Shown here: in pieces, positions 23,965 to 33,596 of the stretch
Layout: every line of letters starts with the position of its first letter
Position numbering within the stretch: the first letter of the stretch is position 1
DNA from: Hallerella sp964587155
GTDB lineage: Bacteria; Fibrobacterota; Fibrobacteria; Fibrobacterales; Fibrobacteraceae
Assembly: GCA_964587155.1 (NCBI GenBank)
Contig: CAZPKF010000012.1
Span: 14,393 to 78,392 of the forward strand
Length of the DNA stretch: 64,000 nucleotides
Direction of reading: 5' to 3'
Translations under genes and position numbers: made by a program
Notes under the pieces: model-generated
Told to the model about the DNA's origin: nothing
Databases searched by the model: none
What the model saw: the letters and a program-made list of their open reading frames with translations, nothing else

Positions 23965-26511
23965 ATGTCTGACTTTACAAATGATGCTGAAAAGATTTTG
24001 GCGAAAGCGCAGGAACTGATGGACAAAAAGTCCCATTCTTACTTGGGAGTGGTCCATTTGGCGTATGGGCTTTTGGAAGCTCCGGATGCGCGATTGAAAA
24101 ATCTTTACCGCGCCAAAAAGGCAAACGTCAAGGAAATGCTCGCAAAGCTTTCCCCGTTTCTCGATGCGGTGCCAAAACTCGCCGAGGTGAATCCCGATGC
24201 GGGTCGCCCGGACGAAGATCTTTCGCGCGTTTTGCGGGCGGCGATACAAGAGGGTAGAAAAACTTCCCAGGCGGCGAGTCCCGGGGCGATGCTAGTCTCC
24301 TTGATGCGCTTTGCGCAGGAACGCCGCGTGGCGAAAATTTTTGAAGATGCCTTGGGCAGTGCGGAAGTCGTGGAAACATGGCTTTCGGATCCGATGAGCG
24401 CTGCTGCGGTTGCCGACGAGGAATCTCCGCTCAAGCTTTATGGGCGCGAACTGGTTTCGTTGGCCGAAGAGGGTAAATTGGATCCCGTCATTGGTCGGGA
24501 AGACGAAATTCGGCGCGTCATTTTGATTTTGTCCCGCAAGACGAAAAATAATCCCGTCTTGGTGGGGGAACCTGGAGTGGGCAAAACGGCGATTGTCGAA
24601 GGACTGGCAATGCGGATTTACAAAGGAGACGTTCCCGATGCGTTGAAGGGGAAGAAACTCTTTTCGCTTGATCTTTCCGCTTTGATGGCCGGCGCGAAAT
24701 ACCGCGGGGATTTTGAAGAACGTCTGAAAAGCGTTTTGACAGCGCTTGAAGAAGACGGCAACACGCTGCTGTTCATCGATGAACTCCACACGATTGTGGG
24801 AGCGGGAAAGACGGAGGGCAGCATGGATTTGGGCAACATGCTGAAACCGAAACTCGCCCGTGGAGAGCTCCATTGCATCGGGGCGACGACAACGCAGGAA
24901 TACCGCCGTTATATAGAAAAGGATGCCGCGCTGGAACGCCGATTCCAACCTGTTTCCGTAAGTGAGCCGACGGAAGAAGAAGCGGTTTCTATCTTGCGCG
25001 GAGTGAAAGAAAGCTTTGAAACGCATCACGGCGTACGGATTCACGACGACGCTCTTGTCGCAGCGGTCAAGCTTTCGAACCGTTACATCGCCGACAGGTT
25101 TTTGCCGGACAAGGCGATAGACCTTATCGATGAAGCGGCTAGCATGATCAAAACGCAATTGGATACGGTTCCCGAATCGTTGGACAATCTGCAACGCAAG
25201 GAATTGCAGTTGAAAATCGAAGAAAAGGCCTTGTCGAAAGAAACGGATGACAAAAGCAAAAAGCGCCTTGCCGAGTTGAAAGACGAATTGAGTGCGACCT
25301 CTGCCGCTGTTTCCGCCATGCAGGCGAGATGGCAAGAAAAACGTGCGAAATTCAACGAGTTGAAAGACGCCAAGGAGCGTTTGCACAAGGCGCGCGAAGA
25401 AATGGAACAGGCCGAAGCGCGTTACGATTTGAACCGGGCGGCGGAACTCAAGTACAATACGATTTTGAAATTGGAAAAGGAAGTCGCCGCTTTGGAGTCG
25501 AAATCGCGTGAAGAATCCGAAAAGGGTGAACTTACGCAGGAAGTAACAGAAGAAACGGTTTCTCAGGTGGTCAGCCGTTGGACTGGAATTCCGGTGACGC
25601 GTCTCCGCGAGTCGGAACGGGTGAAGCTCTTGCATTTGGATGAGCGTTTGCACGAACGTGTCATTGGACAGGACGAAGCTGTTTCTGCCGTATCGGAGGC
25701 GATACTCCGCAACCGCAGTGGACTTTCGCGCGAAAACGCGCCCGTGGGAAGCTTCCTCTTTTTGGGACCGACCGGTGTCGGTAAAACGGAGCTGGCGAAA
25801 GCGCTTGCCGAAGAGCTTTTTGACAGCGAAAGCGCGATGATCCGCATCGACATGAGCGAATACATGGAAAAGCATTCTGTGTCCCGCTTGATTGGCGCGC
25901 CTCCGGGATACGTGGGCTACGAAGAAGGCGGTCAGTTGACGGAAGCGGTTCGGACAAAGCCTTATTCCGTCGTCCTCTTGGATGAAGTGGAAAAGGCGCA
26001 TCCGGATGTTTTCAACGCCCTTCTGCAAGTACTTGACGATGGGCGGCTGACAGACGGAAAGGGGCGTACGGTGAACTTCAAGAACACCATCATCCTCATG
26101 ACTTCGAACTTGGGATCCGATTTGTTTGCGAGCCCGGACAAAGATGTGACTGTTGCCGATGTGATGCCACGTCTGAAAGGATTTTTCCGCCCGGAATTTT
26201 TGAACCGGTTGGATGAAATCCTTGTGTTCAAGAGCCTTTCGAAGGACCAAATTCTGAAGATTGTGTCGTTAAAATTCGCAGACTTGGCGCGCAGGGCATC
26301 GCGCGAAGGTTTCATCGTCAATGCTTCGGAGGCGGCTCTCCGTGCCGTTGCGGAAAAATCTTACCAGCCGGAATTTGGCGCGCGTCCCATCCAGAGATTC
26401 CTCGAAAGGGAAGTCGAACGCAAACTGTCGCGTGCGATTGTTTCTGGAGCGGTAAAACCGGATGTCCCTTGCACGGTCGATTTCCAAAATGGAGAATTTG
26501 TCGTGAAGTAA
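23965..26511 (+). CDS. clpB: ATP-dependent chaperone ClpB
   Basis: Hexameric AAA+ disaggregase working with DnaK. 848 residues (usual ~860). N-domain (1-145), first AAA with GEPGVGKTAIVEGLA and LLFIDELHTIVGAGK, a coiled-coil M-domain (about 400-510, rich in K/E/A, which separates ClpB from ClpA/ClpC), second AAA with GPTGVGKTELAKALAEELF, RIDMSEYMEKHSVSRLIG and PPGYVGYEEGG. A textbook AAGGAGG lies 8 bases upstream. The only promoter I see is of sigma-54 type rather than a heat-shock type. Ends at a terminator shared with gltA. Confidence 0.95.
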   Translation: MSDFTNDAEKILAKAQELMDKKSHSYLGVVHLAYGLLEAPDARLKNLYRAKKANVKEMLAKLSPFLDAVPKLAEVNPDAGRPDEDLSRVLRAAIQEGRKTSQAASPGAMLVSLMRFAQERRVAKIFEDALGSAEVVETWLSDPMSAAAVADEESPLKLYGRELVSLAEEGKLDPVIGREDEIRRVILILSRKTKNNPVLVGEPGVGKTAIVEGLAMRIYKGDVPDALKGKKLFSLDLSALMAGAKYRGDFEERLKSVLTALEEDGNTLLFIDELHTIVGAGKTEGSMDLGNMLKPKLARGELHCIGATTTQEYRRYIEKDAALERRFQPVSVSEPTEEEAVSILRGVKESFETHHGVRIHDDALVAAVKLSNRYIADRFLPDKAIDLIDEAASMIKTQLDTVPESLDNLQRKELQLKIEEKALSKETDDKSKKRLAELKDELSATSAAVSAMQARWQEKRAKFNELKDAKERLHKAREEMEQAEARYDLNRAAELKYNTILKLEKEVAALESKSREESEKGELTQEVTEETVSQVVSRWTGIPVTRLRESERVKLLHLDERLHERVIGQDEAVSAVSEAILRNRSGLSRENAPVGSFLFLGPTGVGKTELAKALAEELFDSESAMIRIDMSEYMEKHSVSRLIGAPPGYVGYEEGGQLTEAVRTKPYSVVLLDEVEKAHPDVFNALLQVLDDGRLTDGKGRTVNFKNTIILMTSNLGSDLFASPDKDVTVADVMPRLKGFFRPEFLNRLDEILVFKSLSKDQILKIVSLKFADLARRASREGFIVNASEAALRAVAEKSYQPEFGARPIQRFLEREVERKLSRAIVSGAVKPDVPCTVDFQNGEFVVK

Positions 26512-26523
26512 AGGCGGACATGC

Positions 26524-26556
26524 AAAAAAGTCCCGGAATTTTTCCGGGACTTTTTT
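26524..26556. terminator. bidirectional rho-independent terminator between clpB and gltA
   Basis: AAAAAAGTCCCGG, seven-base loop, CCGGGACTTTTTT: a perfect stem with A and T runs on either side, serving both convergent genes. Confidence 0.93.
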
Positions 26557-26567
26557 ATTTGAAAAAT

Positions 26568-27857
26568 TTAACGGTTGTCTATCGGAACCCATGGACGTTC
26601 CGTGTAGCCCGTGTAAATCTGACGTGGACGGTTGATTTTCGAAAGGGGGTCGTCGTGCATTTCTTTCCAGTGCGCAATCCATCCGGGGAGACGCCCGATG
26701 GCGAACATGACGGTGAGCATGTTTGTCGGAATTCCCATTGCGTGATAAAGGATTCCCGAGTAGAAATCGACGTTGGGATAAAGCTTCCGTTCGATGAAGT
26801 AATCGTCTTTGAGAGCGACTTCTTCGAGTTCGGACGCGATGTCCAACAGTGGGTCGTTGATGCGCTCCCTGTCGAAAATCGTGTGGACGAGGCCTTTGAG
26901 GACTTTTGCGCGGGGGTCGTAATTTTTGTACACGCGATGGCCGAATCCGTAAAGTTTGAACGGGTCCTTTTTGTCTTTGGCGCGTTCGATGACCTGCTTG
27001 ACGGTGAGACCGCTTTGATGGATTTTCATCAAAGTTTCAAGGGCAGCCTGGTTCGCACCGCCGTGGAGAGGTCCCCAAAGGGCGCAAATGCCCGCGCAAA
27101 CGCTAGCGTAAAGACTCGCCTGGGAACTGCCGACCATCCGGACGGTTGACGTGGAACAGTTCTGCTCGTGGTCCGCATGGACGATAAGGAGGACGTTCAG
27201 TGCGTGGACAAAAAGCGGATCCACGTTGTAAGGCTTAGCCTTGCTCGAAAACATCATGTTGAGGAAGTTCGAACAGTAACTCTTTTCGGCATCCGGATAG
27301 ACGAACGGTTCGCCGATGCTCGCCTTGTAAGAGAATGCGGCGATGGTCCGCACTTTGGAAATGAGGCTTGCCACAGAGAGGTTGAAAGCATCCTGTTTGC
27401 TTTCGTCATCGTAGAATCGCGGGGTGAAAAGGCCTAGCGCGTTGACGACTGCTCCGAGAATTCCCATCGGGTGCGCCGAGGGGGGCATTTCGCGGAAAAA
27501 GTTCAACAGGTTTTCGTGGATGAGTGCGTTTTCCGTAAGGAGACGGCGGAACGTGCCCAGTTGTTCGCGCGTGGGGAGTTCTCCGTAAACGAGAAGCCAG
27601 GCTGTTTCGGGGAAGGTCGTGTGTGTCGCCAAGTCTTCGATGTTGTAACCCCTGTAGCGCAAAATGCCTTTTTCGCCGTCGACGAAAGTGATTTGGCTTT
27701 TGGTGCTTCCCGTGTTGGTGTAACCGTAATCCAGGGTGACAAGTCCCGAATCCTTTCGGAGTTTCGAAATGTCAACGGCTTTTTCGTTTTCCGTTCCGGT
27801 GACAACGGGCAATTCGTAAGACTTTCCGTTGTGATTCAAGGTCGCGAAGTCGGGCAT
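26568..27857 (-). CDS. gltA: citrate synthase
   Basis: Condenses oxaloacetate and acetyl-CoA at TCA entry. 429 residues, the length of the hexameric bacterial type. Seen: GILRYRGYNIEDLA, the catalytic-His region LIVHADHEQNCSTSTVR, WGPLHGGANQAALE and GFGHRVYKNYDPRA. GGAGG overlaps the aminotransferase stop (10 bp gap), so the two are cotranscribed. An aspartate-type aminotransferase upstream would link oxaloacetate and glutamate pools to this enzyme. Confidence 0.96.
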   Translation of the reverse strand: MPDFATLNHNGKSYELPVVTGTENEKAVDISKLRKDSGLVTLDYGYTNTGSTKSQITFVDGEKGILRYRGYNIEDLATHTTFPETAWLLVYGELPTREQLGTFRRLLTENALIHENLLNFFREMPPSAHPMGILGAVVNALGLFTPRFYDDESKQDAFNLSVASLISKVRTIAAFSYKASIGEPFVYPDAEKSYCSNFLNMMFSSKAKPYNVDPLFVHALNVLLIVHADHEQNCSTSTVRMVGSSQASLYASVCAGICALWGPLHGGANQAALETLMKIHQSGLTVKQVIERAKDKKDPFKLYGFGHRVYKNYDPRAKVLKGLVHTIFDRERINDPLLDIASELEEVALKDDYFIERKLYPNVDFYSGILYHAMGIPTNMLTVMFAIGRLPGWIAHWKEMHDDPLSKINRPRQIYTGYTERPWVPIDNR

Positions 27858-27866
27858 GGAACCTCC

Positions 27867-29165
27867 TTATTTGGATGTGAAATCGAGAATGGCGTGGTAA
27901 ACGTTGTCGAACAGCTTCGGCAACTTTTCGGTGGGAACGGCGGAGAAGGCTATCCGGAGAAGCCCACTCAGCATGATGGTTCCCGTGCTGTATTTTTCGA
28001 GCAGGTGGACGCGGACCGATTCCGCATCGATTCCCTTGGGTCGCACACACATAAAGTAACCGCTGTTGAACGGCATTGGGTCGAACGCCTGGGCGTATTC
28101 CGGATGTTCGGCGAAAGTCTTCCGAATGATGTCGTAACGCTTTTTGAGCACGGCATACTTCGCTTCTTTTTCTTGGACGTATTCCGGGCTGTTGTATGCT
28201 TCGAGGAGAATCCGTTGCGAAATGTTCGGCGCATTGGAAATGTTGCCGCGAATAGCGCCGGCGGCCTTGCTTTCGAGCGCTTTGAGCTGTTCGGGCGAAG
28301 CGCCTTTGAATCCGAAGGTGATGAATCCGACGCGGAAGCCCCACACATAGTCTTCTTTTGTGGGACCGTCGAGTTTGACCGCCAAAATGTTGGGGTGGGC
28401 GTCAACGAGCTGGGCGAAAAGGGATTCGCGGGAAACGCCGTCTTCGTAAACAAGTCCGAAATAGGCGTCGTCCAAGAGTGCGACGATTTTGTTGCCTTTT
28501 TCTGCGGCGCGGACCAAAATTTCGGTGATTTTTTCCGCTTCTTCCCTTGTCGCCGTGTATCCCGTGGGATTGTTCGGGAAATTCAACAGGAGGACTTTTT
28601 TCCCGATGCCGTCTTTTTCTATTGCCGCTTCCAGGGCTTCGGTGTCGAAACCGCCATTTTTGAACGTGTTGTAGGTTTGGATTTTTGCGCCGTAGGCGTT
28701 TTCAAAAACCAGTTCGTAATTGTCCCAGTAAAGGTCCGGGAGGAGGACTTTGTCGCTTGGGTCGAGGAAAAGGTATGCCGCCATGGAAATGGCGTGGGTC
28801 AGTGCAGCGGAAACCACCGGGCGCGAAAAGTTCTTGTCTTTGAGGCTCGGATTTTTTCGGATGATTTGGGCTTTCCAGGCGTCTCGCAAGTCCGGATTCC
28901 CATAACTTGGCGCATAGAGGAACGTTTGCTTGGGCAAGTTCAGGGATTTTTGCACACAGGGAAGGACAAGGGGCGTTCCATCGTCTTCGAGAGCTGTGCC
29001 AATGGTCGCGTTGATGTCTTTTCCTTTCGCTTCGCCGCCTTGGCCCAAAATGCCCTTGCTGGGGAAAAAGATGGCTTTCCCCTTTTGGGAAAACATTTGG
29101 AGGATGGAAGCACCGTTCGCAGAGAGAGCTTCGTTGAGTGCTTCGGCGAGAGGATTGAAATTCAT
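27867..29165 (-). CDS. PLP-dependent aminotransferase, class I/II
   Basis: 432 residues from the ATG at 29165, which has AAGGA seven bases upstream; an 11-codon in-frame extension lacks one. Fold-type I aminotransferase: LNFPNNPTGY and LLDDAYFGLVYED (Asp/Tyr contacting the cofactor), and the likely Schiff-base lysine in KLDGPTKEDYVWGFRVGF. The sequence belongs to a group usually annotated only as aminotransferase; the amino donor is not evident. First gene of an operon with citrate synthase, which hints at oxaloacetate/aspartate or 2-oxoglutarate metabolism. Confidence 0.85.
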   Translation of the reverse strand: MNFNPLAEALNEALSANGASILQMFSQKGKAIFFPSKGILGQGGEAKGKDINATIGTALEDDGTPLVLPCVQKSLNLPKQTFLYAPSYGNPDLRDAWKAQIIRKNPSLKDKNFSRPVVSAALTHAISMAAYLFLDPSDKVLLPDLYWDNYELVFENAYGAKIQTYNTFKNGGFDTEALEAAIEKDGIGKKVLLLNFPNNPTGYTATREEAEKITEILVRAAEKGNKIVALLDDAYFGLVYEDGVSRESLFAQLVDAHPNILAVKLDGPTKEDYVWGFRVGFITFGFKGASPEQLKALESKAAGAIRGNISNAPNISQRILLEAYNSPEYVQEKEAKYAVLKKRYDIIRKTFAEHPEYAQAFDPMPFNSGYFMCVRPKGIDAESVRVHLLEKYSTGTIMLSGLLRIAFSAVPTEKLPKLFDNVYHAILDFTSK

Positions 29166-29259
29166 AATGACGTCCTTGTGGAATTTTCCGGGTGGCAAAG
29201 ATAAAAAAATGGCGGAAAAAGGAAAGAGACATCTCCCTTGAAATTTGCGGAATTCAGGG

Positions 29260-29820
29260 CTATTCGTCTGAAAGGATTTGGCGCAATTCGTCTGCCGCTT
29301 TTTCCAAATTGTCGTTGATTATCGTATGCTCGTATTTGCCGTGCTCGTTGGCGAATTCAATTTCTTTTTTGGCGTTGTGCAGGCGTAACGCAATGACTTC
29401 TTCGGAATCGGTGGCGCGGTGGCGCAAACGCTCCTCCAGAACGGTTAACGACGGAGGGAGAATCAAAATGCCGACTGCTTCCGGGTAGACTTTGTCGAAG
29501 TTGATTTTGCCAAAAACGTCTAGGTCAAAGAGAACGCGCTTTCCGTCGGCGAGCATTTTTTCGACGAAGCTTTTCGGCGTGCCGTAAAAATTCCCATGGA
29601 CTTCGTTCCATTCGACTAGGGCGTTCTCTTCTATCATCTTTTGAAATTCTTCGCGGGTCTTGAAAAAGTAGTGCACGCCGTCGATTTCGCCTTCCCGAGG
29701 CTTTCGGGTTGTCGCCGAAATGGAATAAACCATGTCGGGAAACTCCCGAATGACGCTGTCTTTCAAAGTCGTTTTTCCCGCTCCGGAGGGAGCGCTGATG
29801 ACGAACAGGCTGTGTTTCAT
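29260..29820 (-). CDS. gmk: guanylate kinase
   Basis: Phosphorylates GMP to GDP. 186 residues from the ATG at 29820: P-loop SAPSGAGKTTLKD, then SISATTRKPREGEIDGVHYFF (GMP binding), VEWNEVHGNFYGTPK and LDLDVFGKINF-like base (reads FDLDVFGKINF where most have LDIDVQGA), and RLRHRATDSEE. The ATG overlaps the stop of the GT2 gene as ATGA, so it is the last gene of the GT39-GT2-gmk operon. Confidence 0.95.
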   Translation of the reverse strand: MKHSLFVISAPSGAGKTTLKDSVIREFPDMVYSISATTRKPREGEIDGVHYFFKTREEFQKMIEENALVEWNEVHGNFYGTPKSFVEKMLADGKRVLFDLDVFGKINFDKVYPEAVGILILPPSLTVLEERLRHRATDSEEVIALRLHNAKKEIEFANEHGKYEHTIINDNLEKAADELRQILSDE

Positions 29821-30728
29821 TTTTTGTCCTCGATGTAAAGTGGGCGCTGTTTGACTTCTTCGTAAATGCGCCCGATGTATTCTCCAAGAATTCCGATGGA
29901 GATGAGTTGGACTCCGCCGAAAAATACGATGGCCGTCATGAGGGATGCCCAGCCGGGAACGGTTGTCGCCGGATTCAAAAACTTTTCGAGAACGCTCCAA
30001 CTGAAAAGAGCGAATGCGACGAATGTGGCGAAGAGTCCCATGTAAAAGCTTATCTTGAGAGGGGTGGAACTAAAACTCGTGATGCCGTCCATCGCAAGGC
30101 GCATCATTTTGCGGAGGGGATATTTGGAAGTCCCCGCCGTGCGTTCCGCCCTGTCGTATAAGATTCCCGTCCGTTTGAAACCGACCCAGCAGACAAGTCC
30201 CCGGAGAAAGCGGTTGCGCTCGGGCAGGTTGTTCAGTTCGTCGACGACGGCGCGGTCCATTAGGCGGAAGTCTCCCGTGTCCGTGGGAATGTCGATGTTT
30301 GTCAGCGCGCGGAGGATTTTGTAAAAGCAGTGCGCCGTTACCCGTTTAAACAGGGTTTCTCCCTTTCTTTTTTTGCGTTGGGCGTAGACGACTTGGTAAC
30401 CTTCGCGCCATTTTTCGAGCATTTTGTGGATGAGCGAAGGCGGATCCTGCAAGTCACCGTCAATGATGACGACGGCTTGCCCTGTGGCGTATTTCAGCCC
30501 TGCGCTGAATGCGGCTTGGTGGCCGAAATTCCGGCTGAAGTTTACCAGGCGGTTTTGCGGAGTCGATTTCAGCAGGGATTCGAGAATTTCCCGAGTGCGG
30601 TCTTTGGAACCGTCGTTGACAAAAATCAACTCGTGCTCAACGTTTTGGAGTTCCTGTTCGAGAACTTCGAACGTTTTTTCGACGATTTCTTCTTCGTTGA
30701 AGAGGGGGACGATGACGGAAAGCAGCAT
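29817..30728 (-). CDS. GT2 family glycosyltransferase (DPM1/GtrB-like)
   Basis: 303 residues. N-terminal GT-A domain: SVIVPLFNEEEIVEKT, ELIFVNDGSKDRT, IDGDLQDPPSLI (DXD motif) and RNRFLRGLVCWVGF; then two membrane segments (about 232-255 and 267-290) and a cytoplasmic tail. This layout is typical of enzymes that load a sugar onto polyprenyl phosphate at the inner membrane. The upstream GT39-like protein (3-bp gap) is the kind of enzyme that would use the lipid-linked sugar. Confidence 0.9.
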   Translation of the reverse strand: MLLSVIVPLFNEEEIVEKTFEVLEQELQNVEHELIFVNDGSKDRTREILESLLKSTPQNRLVNFSRNFGHQAAFSAGLKYATGQAVVIIDGDLQDPPSLIHKMLEKWREGYQVVYAQRKKRKGETLFKRVTAHCFYKILRALTNIDIPTDTGDFRLMDRAVVDELNNLPERNRFLRGLVCWVGFKRTGILYDRAERTAGTSKYPLRKMMRLAMDGITSFSSTPLKISFYMGLFATFVAFALFSWSVLEKFLNPATTVPGWASLMTAIVFFGGVQLISIGILGEYIGRIYEEVKQRPLYIEDKK

Positions 30729-30731
30729 CGC

Positions 30732-33296
30732 TTACCTCGGATTCTGTTTGGACGTGGGATACAAAGTGGGCAAGAGGATGTCGACGTGATCGCAGTCTTT
30801 AGAAGAAAGCGGATCGGTTTCGAACACCAAATTCCGGATTCCGGCAACGGAAATGTCAAGAGAGTCCGGCTTTGGATAAGAAACGGTTTTGCTTTGGTAA
30901 AGGAGCTTTCCGTCGCCCAAAACTTTATACGAAAACCCGTCGCTGCAAAGGCTTTCTTCGTCAAGGCCGACAAGTGCGGTCAAACGGGAAAATTCCCCGC
31001 GGATGTCAAAAACGGTCCGGCTGGAAGCGTGTGTGCCAAATCCCTCCGGATATTTTTTCCCGGCGACGGTGAATGCGTTTCCGTCGACGGAAGAGTTCAC
31101 GTGGAAATCCCCCCAATCCTGAACAGCTTCGGACGGTTTTAGGAGGCTCAGCTGCAAGGCTCCCTGAAGGCGGAAAAATCGGTAATCTTCGACTTTGGCG
31201 ATGAGCTCGTTCGATGTCGAATCGTAAATTTCCGCGAGAAGCCGGTTGTATCCCGGCCGCAAAACGGGACCTTTCAGCGTGTCGCTGTAATAGCCCGCTT
31301 CATAAGGTTTGGCGAATATGGAGTCTCCGTTCAAGAAAACGCGGAGCTTCCAAGGCCCGGAAGAATTGCTCTTTTCGGCATGGTTGAAAATGAAAGTCTC
31401 GGAATCCGCATCGCCTTGCCAAAATCCAAAGGCGAATAAATTTTCGGGATCGTAATTCCGGCGGTCGAGAATCTTTGCAATGCGCAACCAATAGTTGTTC
31501 GTAATGAGGGTCCGGTGGACATCTTCGAGATCTTGCTCCCGTTCAAAAATATCGCATGTGGTCGGGATGCGGTGTTCGACGGCTTTTTTGTGGTAAGTTT
31601 TGGAATCCCAGCAATCCAATCCGCGGATATAATAAACTTCGCCGTCGTATTTTTGAAGGAGGCTCCGGAGCGAGTCTTCCGAAAGGCCCCTGGCCCTATT
31701 GTAATGGATGGAGGATTCTCCGTAGCCGATAAAATGCCACGGTCTCCCATAAATGAACAGTCTTGGCTTTTGCGGTTGTTTGTCCAGCCATTTCCAAATT
31801 TCCGCTTCTTCGGTCGTCAGGTGGTTGCGGTTATACATGATGTTCTCGATTAAACTTTGTTTGTATCTGGCCGTGTTGCCGAAGAAAATGGCGGAGATGA
31901 GGATGGTGAGGAAGAGGTTCAGCGTGAAATTTGAAGAAAGGGAAGGTTTTCCCAACAAGAAAAAGGCGATGTTTTTCAGTTGGCACAGCGCAAACGCCGC
32001 AAGGAACGCCATCGTCGGCATCACCACCAACGCATAACGCTGGTTGATTTCAATCGTAAAGTCTCCCGAAACATTTTCGAGGATCATGTAAGTCTGGATG
32101 TGGTAGAGGAGAAGGAATCCGGCTATTTTGGCATAGCGACCGAATCGTTTTTCGTAAAGCTCCCGAAAAACGGCGAAGAGGAGAAAGGCAAGGCCCAAGA
32201 GGAAAAGGTAATTGAAAGAAGAGAGGAACGGATTCGCGAGAAGCTTGTTCTCGGTCAACGGCTTAGTCATGACATCCCAATTGACAAGCAGATTTTCAAA
32301 AAAATGCCCGTGAGCCGAATGGGTGCCCCCTTGGAATCCGTAGCCTTGGAAGTAGCTTATCGTGAGGAGGATGGGAACGGAGAACAGGGAAAGGGTGACG
32401 AAAAATGCTGGCGCTTTGGCGTCTTTTTTGTCGAGAATTTTGGGAATCGCCACAATCAAGAACGCTAAAAAGCAGAAAACCGTTTCTTGGCGCGTTTGGG
32501 CGAAAAAGGCTAAAACCAAGGCGCAAAGAATCCAATGGCGGACCGTGTTGCGGTCAAATGCCCAACGGAGAGTCCACAGGGAAAGTGCGCTGAGGAAAAT
32601 GTAAAGCGGCTCCACCGACATGGAGCGGTATTGGAAAAGAATCGTGGGTTGCGCAAGCAGAATGATGCTTGAAAGCGCGGAAAGCATATCGTCGGATGTC
32701 CACGCGCGGATAGCGAAGAAGAGAAGTAACGCGGAAAAGAAGAGCATCCCCAGTTGAACGTGGAAAATCCAGTGGAGGTCGTTACCCAAAATGGACATTC
32801 CAAAAGAGTAGAGGAACGAAAGTCCCTTTGTTTTGAAACTGTCTGTATTCTTGTAACAGTCGAGCGCTTTGGATTGCAGATCGAATTCCCCTTCATCACA
32901 AGTAGCCGTAATGCTGTTGTGGTGTATGTTTTGGGCGATAGACATGAAAATGCTTTCATCGCTTTGCACGCGGTGGCGGGCTTCAATCCACGAGCCGGCG
33001 GCTACCGTCGCAATCGCCGCAGCAACGAAAACAACCGCGAAATAGGAACGGGGGAGCGATTTTTCTTTGATATAGGCATTGAAATCTTTGAAGAGGGTCA
33101 GGAATATGGCGATTCCTGCGCACAATTGGATTAAAAACAGAGGAAGCGGCAACCGTTGATCCAAAATGCGGATAAGGTCTTTGGCGCCCACGTTCGGAGC
33201 CAAGTAAATGAGAATGGGGATAAGGACGGCTACAACGAGTCCGATAATCCCCGCCGGATGGAGAACGTTTTTGAAAATTTTTATCCAGTTTTTCAT
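30732..33296 (-). CDS. GT39-like membrane glycosyltransferase with C-terminal NPCBM-like domain
   Basis: 854 residues. Residues ~15-510 hold roughly a dozen hydrophobic segments with a large loop carrying AGSWIEARHRVQSDESIFM, whose acidic residue fits the catalytic Asp/Glu of GT-C (ArnT/GT39) enzymes. The C-terminal ~115 residues (VNSSVDGNAFTVAGKKYPEG, FGTHASSRTVFDIRG, LTALVGLDEE) match an NPCBM/NEW2 carbohydrate-binding domain. Transfer of a polyprenyl-linked sugar to an exported acceptor is the family role. The combination with NPCBM in one chain is unusual. First gene of the operon with GT2 and gmk. Confidence 0.8.
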   Translation of the reverse strand: MKNWIKIFKNVLHPAGIIGLVVAVLIPILIYLAPNVGAKDLIRILDQRLPLPLFLIQLCAGIAIFLTLFKDFNAYIKEKSLPRSYFAVVFVAAAIATVAAGSWIEARHRVQSDESIFMSIAQNIHHNSITATCDEGEFDLQSKALDCYKNTDSFKTKGLSFLYSFGMSILGNDLHWIFHVQLGMLFFSALLLFFAIRAWTSDDMLSALSSIILLAQPTILFQYRSMSVEPLYIFLSALSLWTLRWAFDRNTVRHWILCALVLAFFAQTRQETVFCFLAFLIVAIPKILDKKDAKAPAFFVTLSLFSVPILLTISYFQGYGFQGGTHSAHGHFFENLLVNWDVMTKPLTENKLLANPFLSSFNYLFLLGLAFLLFAVFRELYEKRFGRYAKIAGFLLLYHIQTYMILENVSGDFTIEINQRYALVVMPTMAFLAAFALCQLKNIAFFLLGKPSLSSNFTLNLFLTILISAIFFGNTARYKQSLIENIMYNRNHLTTEEAEIWKWLDKQPQKPRLFIYGRPWHFIGYGESSIHYNRARGLSEDSLRSLLQKYDGEVYYIRGLDCWDSKTYHKKAVEHRIPTTCDIFEREQDLEDVHRTLITNNYWLRIAKILDRRNYDPENLFAFGFWQGDADSETFIFNHAEKSNSSGPWKLRVFLNGDSIFAKPYEAGYYSDTLKGPVLRPGYNRLLAEIYDSTSNELIAKVEDYRFFRLQGALQLSLLKPSEAVQDWGDFHVNSSVDGNAFTVAGKKYPEGFGTHASSRTVFDIRGEFSRLTALVGLDEESLCSDGFSYKVLGDGKLLYQSKTVSYPKPDSLDISVAGIRNLVFETDPLSSKDCDHVDILLPTLYPTSKQNPR

Positions 33297-33360
33297 CGGA
33301 GTGGAATATAGTTCTTTTTTCTCCTTGAAAAAAATGCGAAAAGCGTTCCTTGAGAAATTA

Positions 33361-33540
33361 GGAATGAGGAATTAGAGTAGCGGACTGAAAACTTTCTTGG
33401 GTGGGGTTTCGCACAAAAAGCCTTTTCTGCGGTTGTGTTGATTTTTACACGGTTTAGGCGGCAAAGGTTAGCTGTTTTCGCAGAAAGGAACCAACTTTAA
33501 ACGGCGAGCCTTTTTGGTGAAATTTGGACTGCTCGTTTCG
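33361..33540 (+). repeat. intergenic repeat, copy 2
   Basis: Blocks in order: GGAATGAGGAATTAGAG (33361-33377), CCTTTTCTGC ... TGATTTTTACACGGTTT (33421-33453), and GGCGAGCCTTTTTGGTGAA (33503-33521). Same order as copies 1 and 3; diverged about as much from each. The rest of 33297-33596 holds nothing else that I can name. Confidence 0.7.
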
Positions 33541-33596
33541 AAACGGAAGCGTTTTTAATCCATCATTCGGAATGCGGCGAACCTTTTGTTGTTTCC

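Noticed and set aside
24292..26250. Long minus-strand open frame (about 650 codons) under clpB
   Set aside because: It mirrors the ClpB coding strand, has arginine/phenylalanine-rich shadow composition and no ribosome site.
27471..29204. Long plus-strand frame opposite gltA and the aminotransferase
   Set aside because: Antisense to two well-supported enzymes; composition typical of a shadow.
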